Positions 49,356 through 58,287 are shown, counted from the stretch's first letter. The stretch is DNA of 64,000 bases from an uncultured Oscillospiraceae bacterium (GCA_944385425.1 CALWXD010000055.1:1-64000), one strand, 5' to 3'. Notes: a model not told the origin generated them from the sequence alone. Numbers and translations: made by a program.

Positions 49356-50081
49356 ATGAAGATTGCAGCCTATGGGTATACCAACCGGGGCGGCCGGGAG
49401 AACAACGAGGACAGCATCCGCCTGCAGTGGGCCGGGGACCGGGGCAGCTTTGTCCTGGCCGACGGCCTGGGCGGGCATGAGAGCGGGGAGGTGGCCTCCC
49501 AGACGGCGGCGGATGCCATCCTGGCCGGCCTTGTGGACGGGGAGGCGGCGGACGAGGCGGGGCTGCGGGCCCTGTTCCAGTCCGCCAACGCCCAGATCCT
49601 CCAGGCCCAGGCCGTCCCCGGCCAGGAGGAGATGCGGACCACGGCGGTGGCCCTCCGCCTTGCGGGGGAGGAGGCGGCCTGGGCCTACATCGGCGACTCC
49701 CGCCTCTACCGGTTCCGCGGCGGGGAGCTCAGGGAGGTGACAAAGGACCACTCCGTCACCTACCGGAAGTTCCTGGGGGGAGAGATCTCCTACATGGACA
49801 TCTACCACGACGACGACCGCTCCCGCCTGCTGCGGGTGCTGGGCCGGGAGGACTGCCGCCCGGAGACGGGCCGGGCCGCCATCGCGCCGGGGGACGCGTT
49901 CCTCCTCTGCTCCGACGGGTTCTGGGAGTATGTGTACAACGAGGAGATCCAGGCGGACCTGTGCAAGGCGGAGAGCCCGGAGCACTGGGCGCAGCTGATG
50001 CTGCTGCGCCACATCCGGCGCACCCCGCCGGGCAACGACAACTTTTCACTGATCGCGGTGCTTGTGGAGGGAGAGGAATGA
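49356..50081 (+). CDS. PP2C-family protein phosphatase (second copy)
   Basis: 241-residue soluble PP2C enzyme with RGGRENNEDSIRL, LADGLGGHESGEVA, YIGDSRLYRF, CSDGFWEYV and DNFSLIAV. It is shorter than, and only distantly similar to, the first PP2C of the island, so the two may act on different substrates or be separately regulated. It starts 4 bp after the protease gene and its stop overlaps the next start (ATGA). Confidence 0.92.
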   Translation: MKIAAYGYTNRGGRENNEDSIRLQWAGDRGSFVLADGLGGHESGEVASQTAADAILAGLVDGEAADEAGLRALFQSANAQILQAQAVPGQEEMRTTAVALRLAGEEAAWAYIGDSRLYRFRGGELREVTKDHSVTYRKFLGGEISYMDIYHDDDRSRLLRVLGREDCRPETGRAAIAPGDAFLLCSDGFWEYVYNEEIQADLCKAESPEHWAQLMLLRHIRRTPPGNDNFSLIAVLVEGEE

Positions 50082-51520
50082 GACGCCTATGGATCGCGGC
50101 AGCCCTTGCGCTGCTGCTGTGCCTGCCGGCCCGGGCGGCCGGCCCCACGGCCACGCTGGTGCGCGCCTTTGTGTACGGCGACGCCCTCTTCACCTATGTG
50201 GACCTGGAGGGGAACGACCAGCCCATCACCAAGGCCGACGCGGGGATCGGCAGCCGCACCTTCCCCGCCTCCGCCCCGCTGGAGACGGTGCGGCAGGCGG
50301 GCAGCCCCGTCACCTACCTGCTGCTGCTGGACGCCTCCACCTCCATGGTCTCCTACCAGGAGGAGATCGCCGCCTTCGCCGGGGCCCTGGCCGCCGGCAG
50401 CGGGGCGGACACCCGTTTCCTCCTGGCCACCTTCGGCCGCTCCTTCGCGGCGGCGGAGGAGGCGGTGACGGCGGAGGAGGTGCCGGATACCGTAAATACA
50501 ATATCCTTTACAGAGACCAGCTCCCGCCTTCTCAGCGGGATCCAGGGTGCCCTGGACTACTTTGAAGGCCTGCCCCGCTCCGACAGTGAGCTGCGGAGCA
50601 TGGTGATCCTCAGCGACGCGGTGGAATATGACAGCGACGGCGCGGTGTCCTATGAAGAGCTGCTGGCGCGGATCAACAGCTCCGATGTGATCCTCCACTC
50701 CCTGGGCTTTGGGAGCGACTCCGCCGCGCTGGAGAGCCTCGCCGCTCTGACGGAGGCCTCCGGCGGCCGCCACTGGGTGGCCGGCGACGGGGCGGATGCC
50801 GCGGCCGCGGGCAGCGCCCTGGCGGAGGAGGTGGGCGGACTGTATGTAACGTCTTTCCACTTGACAGGATTTGCGCCGGAGGAGGAGCGGGTGCCGGTGT
50901 CGGTGACCTTTGCCTCCAACGGCGCCCTGGTGTGCCGGGCGGAGGCAGAGGTGTCCTTCCCGGCGGCCCCGGCGGGGGAGTCTCCCGGCGGGGAGGAGGC
51001 GCCGGCGGAGGAGGGGGAGGCACCGGTCTCGCCGGCGCCCTCCGGGGAGCCGGATCCTCCTGCCGCCCCCGGCCAGCCGGCGGAGGCCGCCCCGGCGGCG
51101 GATATCCTGCTGCTGGTGGGCGCAGGGGTGGCGGCGGTGCTGGTGCTGGTACTGGCAGCTGTCCTGCTGGCCCGGCGGGGGAGACGGCGGCGCGCCGCCT
51201 CTCACCAGGAGCCCTCCGCCCCCGGCGTCTATCTCCGCATCGAGGTGCTCAAGGGGACGCTCCTGGGCAAGAGCATGGAGCGGACCCTCTGCGGCGAGCT
51301 GGTGGTGGGCCGGGACAAGGACTGCGGCATCGCCTTCCGCAGCGGCGCCCTCTCCCGCCGCCACGCCCGGGTCTTCCTGGCCGGCGGCGCGGTGTACCTG
51401 GAGGACCTCCAGTCCCAGAACGGCACCTTCCTCAACGGCGCGCCCATCTCCATGCCTACCCTCCTGCGCAGCGGGGATGAGATCGCGGCGGGAGACGTGG
51501 CCTTCCGGCTGAAATTTTAG
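50078..51520 (+). CDS. Membrane VWA-domain protein with C-terminal FHA domain
   Basis: 480 residues. Signal peptide (1-22), extracellular von Willebrand A domain (about 78-265) with the MIDAS motif LDASTSM, a Pro/Glu/Ala-rich spacer (about 300-345), one transmembrane helix (about 348-370), a basic patch, then a cytoplasmic FHA domain (about 387-478; LVVGRDKDCGIAF, LSRRHARVFL, SQNGTFLNG). VWA domains bind protein ligands through metal. The order mirrors the protease-FHA protein two genes upstream: extracellular effector, membrane anchor, intracellular phospho-reader. Last gene of the island, followed by a terminator. Confidence 0.9.
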   Translation: MRRLWIAAALALLLCLPARAAGPTATLVRAFVYGDALFTYVDLEGNDQPITKADAGIGSRTFPASAPLETVRQAGSPVTYLLLLDASTSMVSYQEEIAAFAGALAAGSGADTRFLLATFGRSFAAAEEAVTAEEVPDTVNTISFTETSSRLLSGIQGALDYFEGLPRSDSELRSMVILSDAVEYDSDGAVSYEELLARINSSDVILHSLGFGSDSAALESLAALTEASGGRHWVAGDGADAAAAGSALAEEVGGLYVTSFHLTGFAPEEERVPVSVTFASNGALVCRAEAEVSFPAAPAGESPGGEEAPAEEGEAPVSPAPSGEPDPPAAPGQPAEAAPAADILLLVGAGVAAVLVLVLAAVLLARRGRRRRAASHQEPSAPGVYLRIEVLKGTLLGKSMERTLCGELVVGRDKDCGIAFRSGALSRRHARVFLAGGAVYLEDLQSQNGTFLNGAPISMPTLLRSGDEIAAGDVAFRLKF

Positions 51521-51571
51521 GGCCGCCCCGGCGCTGGAACAGCTGGGCAGCCACTGCCGCGGGCGGCAGAG

Positions 51572-51603
51572 ACGCCGGCACCCATCGGGTGCCGGCGTTT
51601 TTT
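51572..51603 (+). terminator. Intrinsic terminator of the signalling island
   Basis: A perfect 12-bp stem (51572-51583 with 51587-51598), three-base loop and a run of six T. Confidence 0.92.
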
Positions 51604-51625
51604 CGCGGCCCGCTCCCGGCGGCGC

Positions 51626-51680
51626 TTGACAGGGGCGGGGGAGTATGGTACGCTTTTCTAAAGACGTGAATATACGTTCA
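51626..51680 (+). promoter_or_regulatory. Promoter and TetR-like operator of the aminotransferase operon
   Basis: TTGACA (51626-51631) and TACGCT (51649-51654) are 17 bp apart, with TGG before the -10. Just after the predicted start, TGAATATACGTTCA (51667-51680) has matching TGAA/TTCA ends, and TGAATA recurs at once after it. An operator here would suit the TetR-family protein encoded in the operon. Confidence 0.6.
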
Positions 51681-51725
51681 TGAATATCTCGGCAGCTGAT
51701 GCGCGCGGCGACAGGAGGTTTTTCT

Positions 51726-53210
51726 ATGGCTTACAACGGGTTTGCAATCGACGAGTATCTGGACGCGGCGGCGGTAACGCGGCAGTTGGACGAGCTGATC
51801 CAAAAGCCGGTGTATTCCATCCGGAAGGAACGGCTGGCGGACTATGTCCAGCACTACTTTGAGGAGAAGTGCCCGAAGTCCAAGGAGATGATTGGGAGGG
51901 CCAAAAAGGTGATCCCCGGCGGGGTGCAGCACAACCTGGCCTTCAACTACCCCTTTCCCATTGTCATCACCAGGGCAGAGGGGGCCAAGCTCTACGATCT
52001 TGACGGCAACTGGTACTACGACCTGCTCCAGGCCGGCGGGCCCACCATCCTCGGTAGCAACCCGCCGGCGGTGCGGGACCAGGTCATCGAGCTTTTGAAG
52101 ACCTGCGGGCCCTCCACGGGGCTGTTCCACGAATTTGAGTACAAGCTGGCCAAGAAGATCTCGGACCTGGTGCCCTCGGTGGAGATGTTCCGGATGCTGG
52201 GCTCCGGCACGGAGGCGGACATGGTGGCCGTCCGCATCGCCCGGCTGAAGACGGGGAAGAAGAATATCTTGAAGATGGGCGGCGCCTACCACGGCTGGTC
52301 CGACCAGCTGGCCTACGGCATCCGCATCCCCGGCACAAAGGGCCTCCTCTCCAAAGCGGTGCCCGGCTCTGTCTTCAAGCACACCGACGAATTTTTCCCC
52401 AACGACCTGGAGGATCTGGAGCGCAAGCTGAAGGCCAACCGCCTCACCGGCGGTACGGCGGCGGTGTTCCTGGAGCCTGTGGGCCCCGAGAGCGGCACCC
52501 GCCCCCTCTCCAAGGAGTTTGTCCGGGGGGCCGCCAAGCTGGCCCGGGACTATGGCGCGCTGCTGGTGTTTGACGAGGTGGTCACCGGCTTTCGGATCGG
52601 CCTCAGCGGCGCCCAGGGCTACTTCGGCGTGGACCCGGACCTCACCGTGTTTGGAAAGATCATCGCCGGCGGCTATCCCGGCGCCGGCGGCGTGGGCGGC
52701 CACGCCGACTGCATGGCCCACCTGGGGGCCGGGCTGGACAGCTCCGGGAAAAAGGTCTCCAAGGCCATGTGCGGCGGCACCATGGCGGCCACGCCCCTCT
52801 CCTGCGCCGCGGGGTACTTCGCCCTGTGTGAGATCGAGCGGACCAACGCCTGCGAGACCGCCGGGCGCATGGGCGACCGGCTGACAAAGGGACTGCAGGG
52901 CCTTATCGCCAAGTATGACCTGCCCTTTGTGGCCTTCAACCAGGGGTCCATCTGCCATCTGGACAGCGTGGGTACCATGCATTTTGCCATCGACTGGAAA
53001 AAACCCTGGACCATCCCCCAGATCCTCAAGCAGACCGGCATCCGGCAAAAGGAGATGGAGCACATGGGGGCCGCCTACATGGCCGAGGGCATCGTCACCC
53101 TGGCCGGGTCCCGGCTGTACACCAGCGCCGCCTACACCGAGGAGATGATCGACGATGTGCTCTCCCGGTTTGACCGGGTGCTCTCCGGCTGCGGCCCCAC
53201 AGGGGACTGA
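51726..53210 (+). CDS. Class III aminotransferase (glutamate-1-semialdehyde aminomutase-like)
   Basis: 494-residue PLP enzyme. Matches include VIPGGVQHNLAF, a TEADMVAVRIAR segment, GAYHGWSDQLAYG, LLVFDEVVTGFR and the PLP lysine in FGKIIAGGYPG. It is longer than HemL and not next to heme genes, so it is more likely a catabolic omega- or sugar-type aminotransferase. AGGAGG is seven bases before the ATG at 51726. It heads an operon with a class II aldolase, a TetR regulator and an FGGY kinase, which suggests deamination of an amino sugar or similar compound before phosphorylation and cleavage. Confidence 0.88.
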   Translation: MAYNGFAIDEYLDAAAVTRQLDELIQKPVYSIRKERLADYVQHYFEEKCPKSKEMIGRAKKVIPGGVQHNLAFNYPFPIVITRAEGAKLYDLDGNWYYDLLQAGGPTILGSNPPAVRDQVIELLKTCGPSTGLFHEFEYKLAKKISDLVPSVEMFRMLGSGTEADMVAVRIARLKTGKKNILKMGGAYHGWSDQLAYGIRIPGTKGLLSKAVPGSVFKHTDEFFPNDLEDLERKLKANRLTGGTAAVFLEPVGPESGTRPLSKEFVRGAAKLARDYGALLVFDEVVTGFRIGLSGAQGYFGVDPDLTVFGKIIAGGYPGAGGVGGHADCMAHLGAGLDSSGKKVSKAMCGGTMAATPLSCAAGYFALCEIERTNACETAGRMGDRLTKGLQGLIAKYDLPFVAFNQGSICHLDSVGTMHFAIDWKKPWTIPQILKQTGIRQKEMEHMGAAYMAEGIVTLAGSRLYTSAAYTEEMIDDVLSRFDRVLSGCGPTGD

Positions 53211-53213
53211 GCC

Positions 53214-54323
53214 ATGGCCTATTCAGAACAGGAGGCCAGGAGGCTGGTGGTGGAGGCCGGACGGCGGCTTCTGGAGCGGGGCCTTGTGGCCCGGACCTGG
53301 GGCAACATCAGCGCCCGGATTTCCGATACCCGCTTTGTGATCACCCCCAGCGGCCTGGGCTACGACACCATGACGCCGGAGCAGCTGGTGGTGGTGGACG
53401 GCCGGGACGGCTCCTGGGAGGGGGCGAGAAAGCCCTCCAGCGAGAAGGGGATCCACGCCGACGCCTACCGCCTGCGCCCGTCGGTGGACTTTGTGATCCA
53501 CACCCATCAGGATATGGCCACCATCTGCGGCGTCGCCGGCCGGGATCTGGTGACAGGCCACGCCCTGCTGGGTGGCCGGGTGCCCTGCGCGGCCTACGGC
53601 CTGCCCTCCACACAGAAACTCCGCCGGGCGGTGGCGGAGCAGGTGGCCGCCAACCCCCGCAACAGCGCCTTTCTCCTTCGGAACCACGGGGCGCTGTGCC
53701 TGGGGACGGATATGGAGAAGGCTTTCGCCGTGTCGGAGGCCCTGGAGGAGGTGTGCCGGGAGCGGGTGGCCCGGGCGGTGCCGCCGCCGGAGCTGCCGGT
53801 TTATATCCCGGACTTTGGAGAGAGCCGACGGCAGGGGGACGCCTTTGTGCTGCAGCTGGGCGGGGCGGAGCATGTCTGCTCCCTCAGCGCACCCGGCAGG
53901 GAACCCGCCGCGGCCCTCCACGCCGCCCTCTACCGCAGCGGCGCTGCCGGGGCCGTTATCCACCTGCGGGATCCTGACACGGTGGCGGTGAGCATGGAGG
54001 GCAGGACGCTCCGCCCTCTGGTGGATGACCTGGCACAGATCGCCGGGTCGGCGGTCCGATGCGTCTCCTCCTACAGGGCGGCGGACGCGGCGCGGGGCCT
54101 TAGGGGCCGGGCGGCGGTGCTGCTGCAGGGGGCCGGGGCCATCTGTGTTGGGGCCGACGCGGCGGAGGCGGCGGCGGTGGCCCAGCTACTAAAGAAGGGG
54201 TGCCTGGCCCTGCGGTTTGCCCGGGAGGTACCGGGCTGCCGCCCCCTGGGCCGGGGGGACGCCTGCCTCCAGCGCCTTATCTATGTGACCGCATACGCCA
54301 AGCGGAAGGATACGGAGGGGTAG
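53214..54323 (+). CDS. Class II aldolase/adducin-family protein with two tandem domains
   Basis: 369 residues. The N-terminal domain (about 1-190) is a typical class II aldolase: RTWGNISARISD, ITPSGLGYDTM, the metal site IHTHQD and LRNHGALCLG. The C-terminal part (about 200-350) repeats the fold more weakly (IHLRDPDTVAVS, VLLQGAGAICVGADA) without the full HTH metal pair, so it looks like a degenerate duplicated domain. Family members cleave phosphorylated sugars such as fuculose- or ribulose-phosphates. It starts 3 bp after the aminotransferase. Confidence 0.85.
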   Translation: MAYSEQEARRLVVEAGRRLLERGLVARTWGNISARISDTRFVITPSGLGYDTMTPEQLVVVDGRDGSWEGARKPSSEKGIHADAYRLRPSVDFVIHTHQDMATICGVAGRDLVTGHALLGGRVPCAAYGLPSTQKLRRAVAEQVAANPRNSAFLLRNHGALCLGTDMEKAFAVSEALEEVCRERVARAVPPPELPVYIPDFGESRRQGDAFVLQLGGAEHVCSLSAPGREPAAALHAALYRSGAAGAVIHLRDPDTVAVSMEGRTLRPLVDDLAQIAGSAVRCVSSYRAADAARGLRGRAAVLLQGAGAICVGADAAEAAAVAQLLKKGCLALRFAREVPGCRPLGRGDACLQRLIYVTAYAKRKDTEG

Positions 54324-54326
54324 CCG

Positions 54327-54995
54327 GTGCGGAAAAAGCTGACGGAGGAGAAGCAGCTGGAGATCCTGGAGGCGGGGATCGCGGCCTTTGCCGAGGGGGG
54401 ATTTCACGCCGCCAGCATGGCGGAGATTGCCCGGCGCGCCGGGATCAGCGTAGGGGTGCTCTATAAGTACTACGCCAATAAGGAGGACTTCTTCCGCGCC
54501 TGCCTAAGGCACAGCCTGGCCGCCCTGGAGCGGGTGCTGGGGGAGGTGACGGCCCGGGAGGAGAAGCTCCTTACCTATGCCGCCCGCCTCCTAAAGGAGC
54601 TGCGGGACTTTTCCCGGGAGCACCCCAGCCACATCCGCCTCTACCACCAGATCACCAACGCCGGCGGCGCCGCGGCCCGGCGGCTGGCGGAGGAGGTCGA
54701 GGGGGCCGCCGCCCGCCTCTACACGGAGGTGATCGCTAAGGCCCAGGCGGCGGGAGAGGTGCGGCGGGACATGGACCCCAGGCTCCTGGCCTTCTTTTTT
54801 GACAACCTGCTGATGATGCTGCAATTTTCCTGTTCCTGCGGCTACTACCGGTCCCGGCTGGCGCTGTACTGGGGCGGCGCGGCGGAGGAGGAGCAGGTGG
54901 CGGAGGAGCTTTTGAAGTTCCTGGAGTCCGCCTTTACCCTGGAGCGAAACCAGATCGACCACCGGCCGAAAGCCGGTGGGAGGGGGAATGTGTGA
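54327..54995 (+). CDS. TetR-family transcriptional regulator
   Basis: 222-residue regulator with a clear N-terminal TetR helix-turn-helix (LEAGIAAFAEGGFHAASMAEIARRAGISVGVLYKYYANKEDFFRACL) and a helical ligand-binding domain. It starts at GTG 54327, 3 bp after the aldolase, and its stop overlaps the start of the kinase gene. Encoded within the operon it probably controls, via the operator-like site near 51667. Confidence 0.9.
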   Translation: MRKKLTEEKQLEILEAGIAAFAEGGFHAASMAEIARRAGISVGVLYKYYANKEDFFRACLRHSLAALERVLGEVTAREEKLLTYAARLLKELRDFSREHPSHIRLYHQITNAGGAAARRLAEEVEGAAARLYTEVIAKAQAAGEVRRDMDPRLLAFFFDNLLMMLQFSCSCGYYRSRLALYWGGAAEEEQVAEELLKFLESAFTLERNQIDHRPKAGGRGNV

Positions 54996-56602
54996 TGAAG
55001 TATGTGTTGGCTTACGATATCGGGACCACCGGGGTGAAAACCTGCCTCTTCTCCATTGACAGGGATATTTCCCTGGTCTCCAGCGCCCAGCGGGGCTATC
55101 CGCTCTACATCCTGCCGGGGGGCGGGGCGGAGCAGGATACGGAGGATTGGTGGGGGGCTATGTGCGCCTCCACCCGGGAGCTCTTCGCCGCCGGGGCGGT
55201 AAAGCCGGAGCAGGTGGCGGGGATCTCCTTCTGCTCCCAGATGCAGGGCCTGGTGCTGGTGGACCGGGCGGGAAAGGCGGTCCGCCGGCCCATGAGCTAT
55301 ATGGACCAGCGCTCCGGGGAGGAGCTGCGCCGGGGCATCGCCTACGGGCCGCGGATTGCCGGCGCCAATGTTTTTAAGCTCCTCACCAGCCTGCGCCTCA
55401 CCGGGGCGGTGTCCAGCAGCGTGAAGGACCCGCTGTGGAAGTACAAGTGGGTGGAGGCCCACGAGCCGGAAAATTTCGCCAAGGTGTGGAAGTGGCTGGA
55501 CGTGAAGGAGTATCTGATCCTCCGGTGCACGGGGGAGGCGGTGATGACCCGTGACAGCGCCTATGCCACCTTCCTCTACGACACCCGGCGGGGGCGGCGG
55601 TGCTGGAGCGAGAAGCTCTGCCGGATGTTCGGCGTGAAGCGGGAACACCTGCCCCGGCTGGCGGAGGCGGCGGAGCGGGTAGGGGCGCTGACGGAGCGCT
55701 CGGCGGCGGAGCTGGGCCTTGCCGCGGGGACGCCGGTGTTCGGCGGCGGCGGGGACGCGGCCCTCATCGGCGTGGGGGCCGGCGCCACCACCCTTGGCAG
55801 CACCCACATCTACTGCGGCACCTCCGGCTGGGTGTCCACGGTGACAGACCGGCAGCGGGTGGACGCCTCCGCCATGATCGCCGCCATCGTGGGGGCCCAG
55901 GGCGGGCGGTACCACTACTTCGCGGAGATGGAGACCGCCGGCAAATGCCTGGAGTGGGTGAAGGACCACCTGGCCCTGGACGAAATCGGCATCTATTTGG
56001 AGAAGCGGGACGTGGCCCACAGCCAGGAGGCGGTGTACCGCAGCCTCTACGACTATATGACCGAGACGGTGAAGGACGTGCCGCCGGGCGCCGGCGGGGT
56101 GATTTTCACCCCCTGGCTCCACGGCAACCGCTGCCCCTTTGAGGATCCCGCGGCGGCGGGGATGTTTTTCAACATCCGCCTGGAGACGGGGAAGACGGAA
56201 CTGATCAGCGCCGTGCTGGAGGGCGTCTGTTTCCACCTTAGGTGGATGCTGGAGTGCCAGGAGCGGAAGGTCAAGACCTCCGACCCGGTCCGCTTTGTGG
56301 GGGGCGGCGCGCTCTCGCCGGTGACCTGCCAGCGCCTGGCGGACATCACCGGCCGGACGGTGGAGGTGGTGGAAAACCCGCAGAATGTGGGGGCTGTCGG
56401 CGCGGCGGCGGTGGTGGGGGTGGGCCTTGGGGCGATCGAGAGCCTGGACGCGGTGGGGCGCTTCCTCCCCGTGGCGGCCCGCTACAGGCCGGACCCTGCC
56501 CGCTCCGCCCTCTACGCGCCCTACTACCAGGTGTTCAAGGGGCTCTACCGCTCCAATCGGAAAAACTTCCGGGCCCTCAGCGGCGCCGGATCGGGGTCCT
56601 AA
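54995..56602 (+). CDS. FGGY-family carbohydrate kinase
   Basis: 535-residue sugar kinase. N-terminal phosphate-binding loop YDIGTTGVKTCLF, FCSQMQGLVLVD, SYMDQRS, then the C-terminal ATPase part with GGGDAALIGVGAGATTLGSTHIYCGTSGW and VGGGALSPVTCQRLADITG. Xylulokinase/gluconokinase-like overall, with no exact substrate assignable. The ATG at 54995 is preferred to the GTG at 54992, with GGAGGGGG eight bases upstream. With the aldolase and aminotransferase it suggests a kinase-then-aldolase catabolic route. Confidence 0.93.
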   Translation: MKYVLAYDIGTTGVKTCLFSIDRDISLVSSAQRGYPLYILPGGGAEQDTEDWWGAMCASTRELFAAGAVKPEQVAGISFCSQMQGLVLVDRAGKAVRRPMSYMDQRSGEELRRGIAYGPRIAGANVFKLLTSLRLTGAVSSSVKDPLWKYKWVEAHEPENFAKVWKWLDVKEYLILRCTGEAVMTRDSAYATFLYDTRRGRRCWSEKLCRMFGVKREHLPRLAEAAERVGALTERSAAELGLAAGTPVFGGGGDAALIGVGAGATTLGSTHIYCGTSGWVSTVTDRQRVDASAMIAAIVGAQGGRYHYFAEMETAGKCLEWVKDHLALDEIGIYLEKRDVAHSQEAVYRSLYDYMTETVKDVPPGAGGVIFTPWLHGNRCPFEDPAAAGMFFNIRLETGKTELISAVLEGVCFHLRWMLECQERKVKTSDPVRFVGGGALSPVTCQRLADITGRTVEVVENPQNVGAVGAAAVVGVGLGAIESLDAVGRFLPVAARYRPDPARSALYAPYYQVFKGLYRSNRKNFRALSGAGSGS

Positions 56603-56614
56603 GGAGGACTTGCT

Positions 56615-57043
56615 ATGGAAAAGAAAAAAGAGCTGATCCGCTCCCTCAAATTTCTGCTGTTTTCCATCTCCGCCGGGGCCATTGAGCTGGCGGCCTTTTC
56701 TCTCCTCAACGAGCTGACGGTATGGAGCTACTGGCCCTGCTACCTCATCGCCCTGGCGCTGTCGGTGCTGTGGAACTTCACCCTCAACCGGCGCTATACC
56801 TTCCAGTCTGCCAGCAACGTGCCAAGGGCCATGGCGCTGGTCCTCCTTTTCTACTGCGCCTTTACCCCCCTCTCCACATTGCTGGGCAGCTTCCTGGCGG
56901 ACACCCTCCGCTGGAACGAGTACCTGGTGACCGTCCTCAATATGGCCGCCAACTTTATCCTGGAGTATCTCTACGACCGGCTGGTGGTCTTCCGCAGCAC
57001 CATCGACACCAACCAGCTGGCCCGGCGGAAGGAGATGCCCTAG
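56615..57043 (+). CDS. GtrA-family membrane protein
   Basis: 142-residue protein with four transmembrane helices and GtrA features: KFLLFSISAGAIELAAFSLL, WNFTLNRRYTFQS, and the C-terminal NFILEYLYDRLVVFR. GtrA proteins are thought to move lipid-linked sugars across the membrane. It lies 12 bp after the kinase and so belongs to the same transcript, ending at the terminator just downstream. Confidence 0.9.
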   Translation: MEKKKELIRSLKFLLFSISAGAIELAAFSLLNELTVWSYWPCYLIALALSVLWNFTLNRRYTFQSASNVPRAMALVLLFYCAFTPLSTLLGSFLADTLRWNEYLVTVLNMAANFILEYLYDRLVVFRSTIDTNQLARRKEMP

Positions 57044-57068
57044 GGAAGGCGGGGCCCGCCGAAACAGC

Positions 57069-57107
57069 CACGCCCCAGGGCCGGTCTCCCGGCCCTGGGG
57101 CGTGGTT
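57069..57107 (+). terminator. Intrinsic terminator after the gtrA-type gene
   Basis: A perfect 16-bp stem (57069-57084 with 57089-57104) with a four-base loop, then GTTTG. It also lies downstream of the convergent serine hydrolase gene. Confidence 0.82.
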
Positions 57108-57134
57108 TGTCAGAATAAAGAGGGATTTTATCCC

Positions 57135-58287
57135 TCAGCCGGAGACGGTACAGCCGGCCACGATGTCGTTCATCAGCTGCCAGTAGACGCTGCTCCTGCC
57201 GGTGTAGTCGCTGGTGAAGGCCGCCACCAGCTCCAGCTGGGGCACCACGAAGATGTACTGCCCGCCGTGGCCCTGGGCGAAATAGGCGGGGTACTGCTCC
57301 TGGCCGAAGGTCCGCACCCACCACTGGTAGCCGTAGTCGGCGCTGCCGCTGGAGCGATTGAACTGCAGGGAGGTGGAGGCCGCCACCCAGTCCGCCGGCA
57401 CGATCTGCTCCCCCTCCCAGACGCCGCCGTTAAGGTAGAGCTGGCCGAATTTGGCCATGTCGTACACGTCCATGGCAAAGCCGTTGCCGCCGTCGGAGAT
57501 GCCCTGGGGGTCCGCGCTGCACTGGACGCTGTCCATGTCCAGCGGGTCGAAGAGGCGGGGTTTCCCGTACGCGTACACCGTCATCCCCGTGGCCTCCTGG
57601 AGGATGGCGCACAGCAGGTGGGTGTTCCCGGTGGAGTAGCTGAACACCTCCCCGGGGGAGGAGACGATGGGGAGGTCCAGGATGTAGTCCACCCAGTTTT
57701 CCGCGCCGCGCCACGCCTCCCACAGCTCGTTGTCGGTGGAGTAGATGCCGGAGGTGTGGGTCAAAAGGTGCCATATCGTGATCTCCCCCCCAGGCGTCGT
57801 CCCCCAGCTCCAGCACCTGGGGCAGGTAGTCGGAGATGGGGTCGTCCACGCTGCGGATGTACCCCTCGTCAATGGCGATGCCGATGAGGGCGCTGGTGAC
57901 GCTCTTGGAGGAGGAGTGGAGGACAAAGACGCTGTCCGCATCATAGCCCTCCTTGTAGTACTCGTCCACGATCTTCCCGTTCCGGACGATGACCGAGGCC
58001 AGAAGGGGGAAGGTGTCAAAGGTGGCGTGGACATTGTCCAGCATGCCGGGGTCCACGCCCTGGTTTTCCGGCGCGTCAGCGGTCCACTCCCAGGGGATTT
58101 CCGGTTCCGGCTCCGGCGGGAGCTCCTCCGGCTCCTCCCGGTCCCCGGTCCCGTCGTCCTCCCCGGAGGCCGCCGCGCCTTCGGATACGGGCGGGTCCTC
58201 CGCCCCGTTTTCCCCGGCAGGGCCGCCGCAGGCGGGGAGGCTAAGGGCCATCAGCAGTGCGAGAAGAAGGGAGGTCCATCGTTTCAT
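57135..58287 (-). pseudogene. Beta-lactamase-family serine hydrolase lipoprotein, frameshifted in a G7 tract
   Basis: The gene begins at ATG 58287 with a lipoprotein signal (LSLPACGG, lipidated Cys about residue 20) and an acidic Pro/Glu linker. The catalytic SxxK motif is in HSSSKSVTS. Reading continues to ELGDDAWGG, then must shift frame to continue with EITIWHLLTHTSGIYS, YSTGN and the GHGG motif to the stop at 57135. The break lies at seven C residues (57785-57791; G7 on the coding strand); six would restore about 383 residues. It may be phase-variable, recently inactivated, or an error. Confidence 0.88.

Noticed and set aside
37696..51520. Interpretation of the kinase/FHA/PP2C cluster as the regulatory arm of a type VI or ESX secretion system
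   Set aside because: No sheath, tube, TssJLM, EccC or WXG100 genes are present in the window, and the membrane proteins have different architectures.
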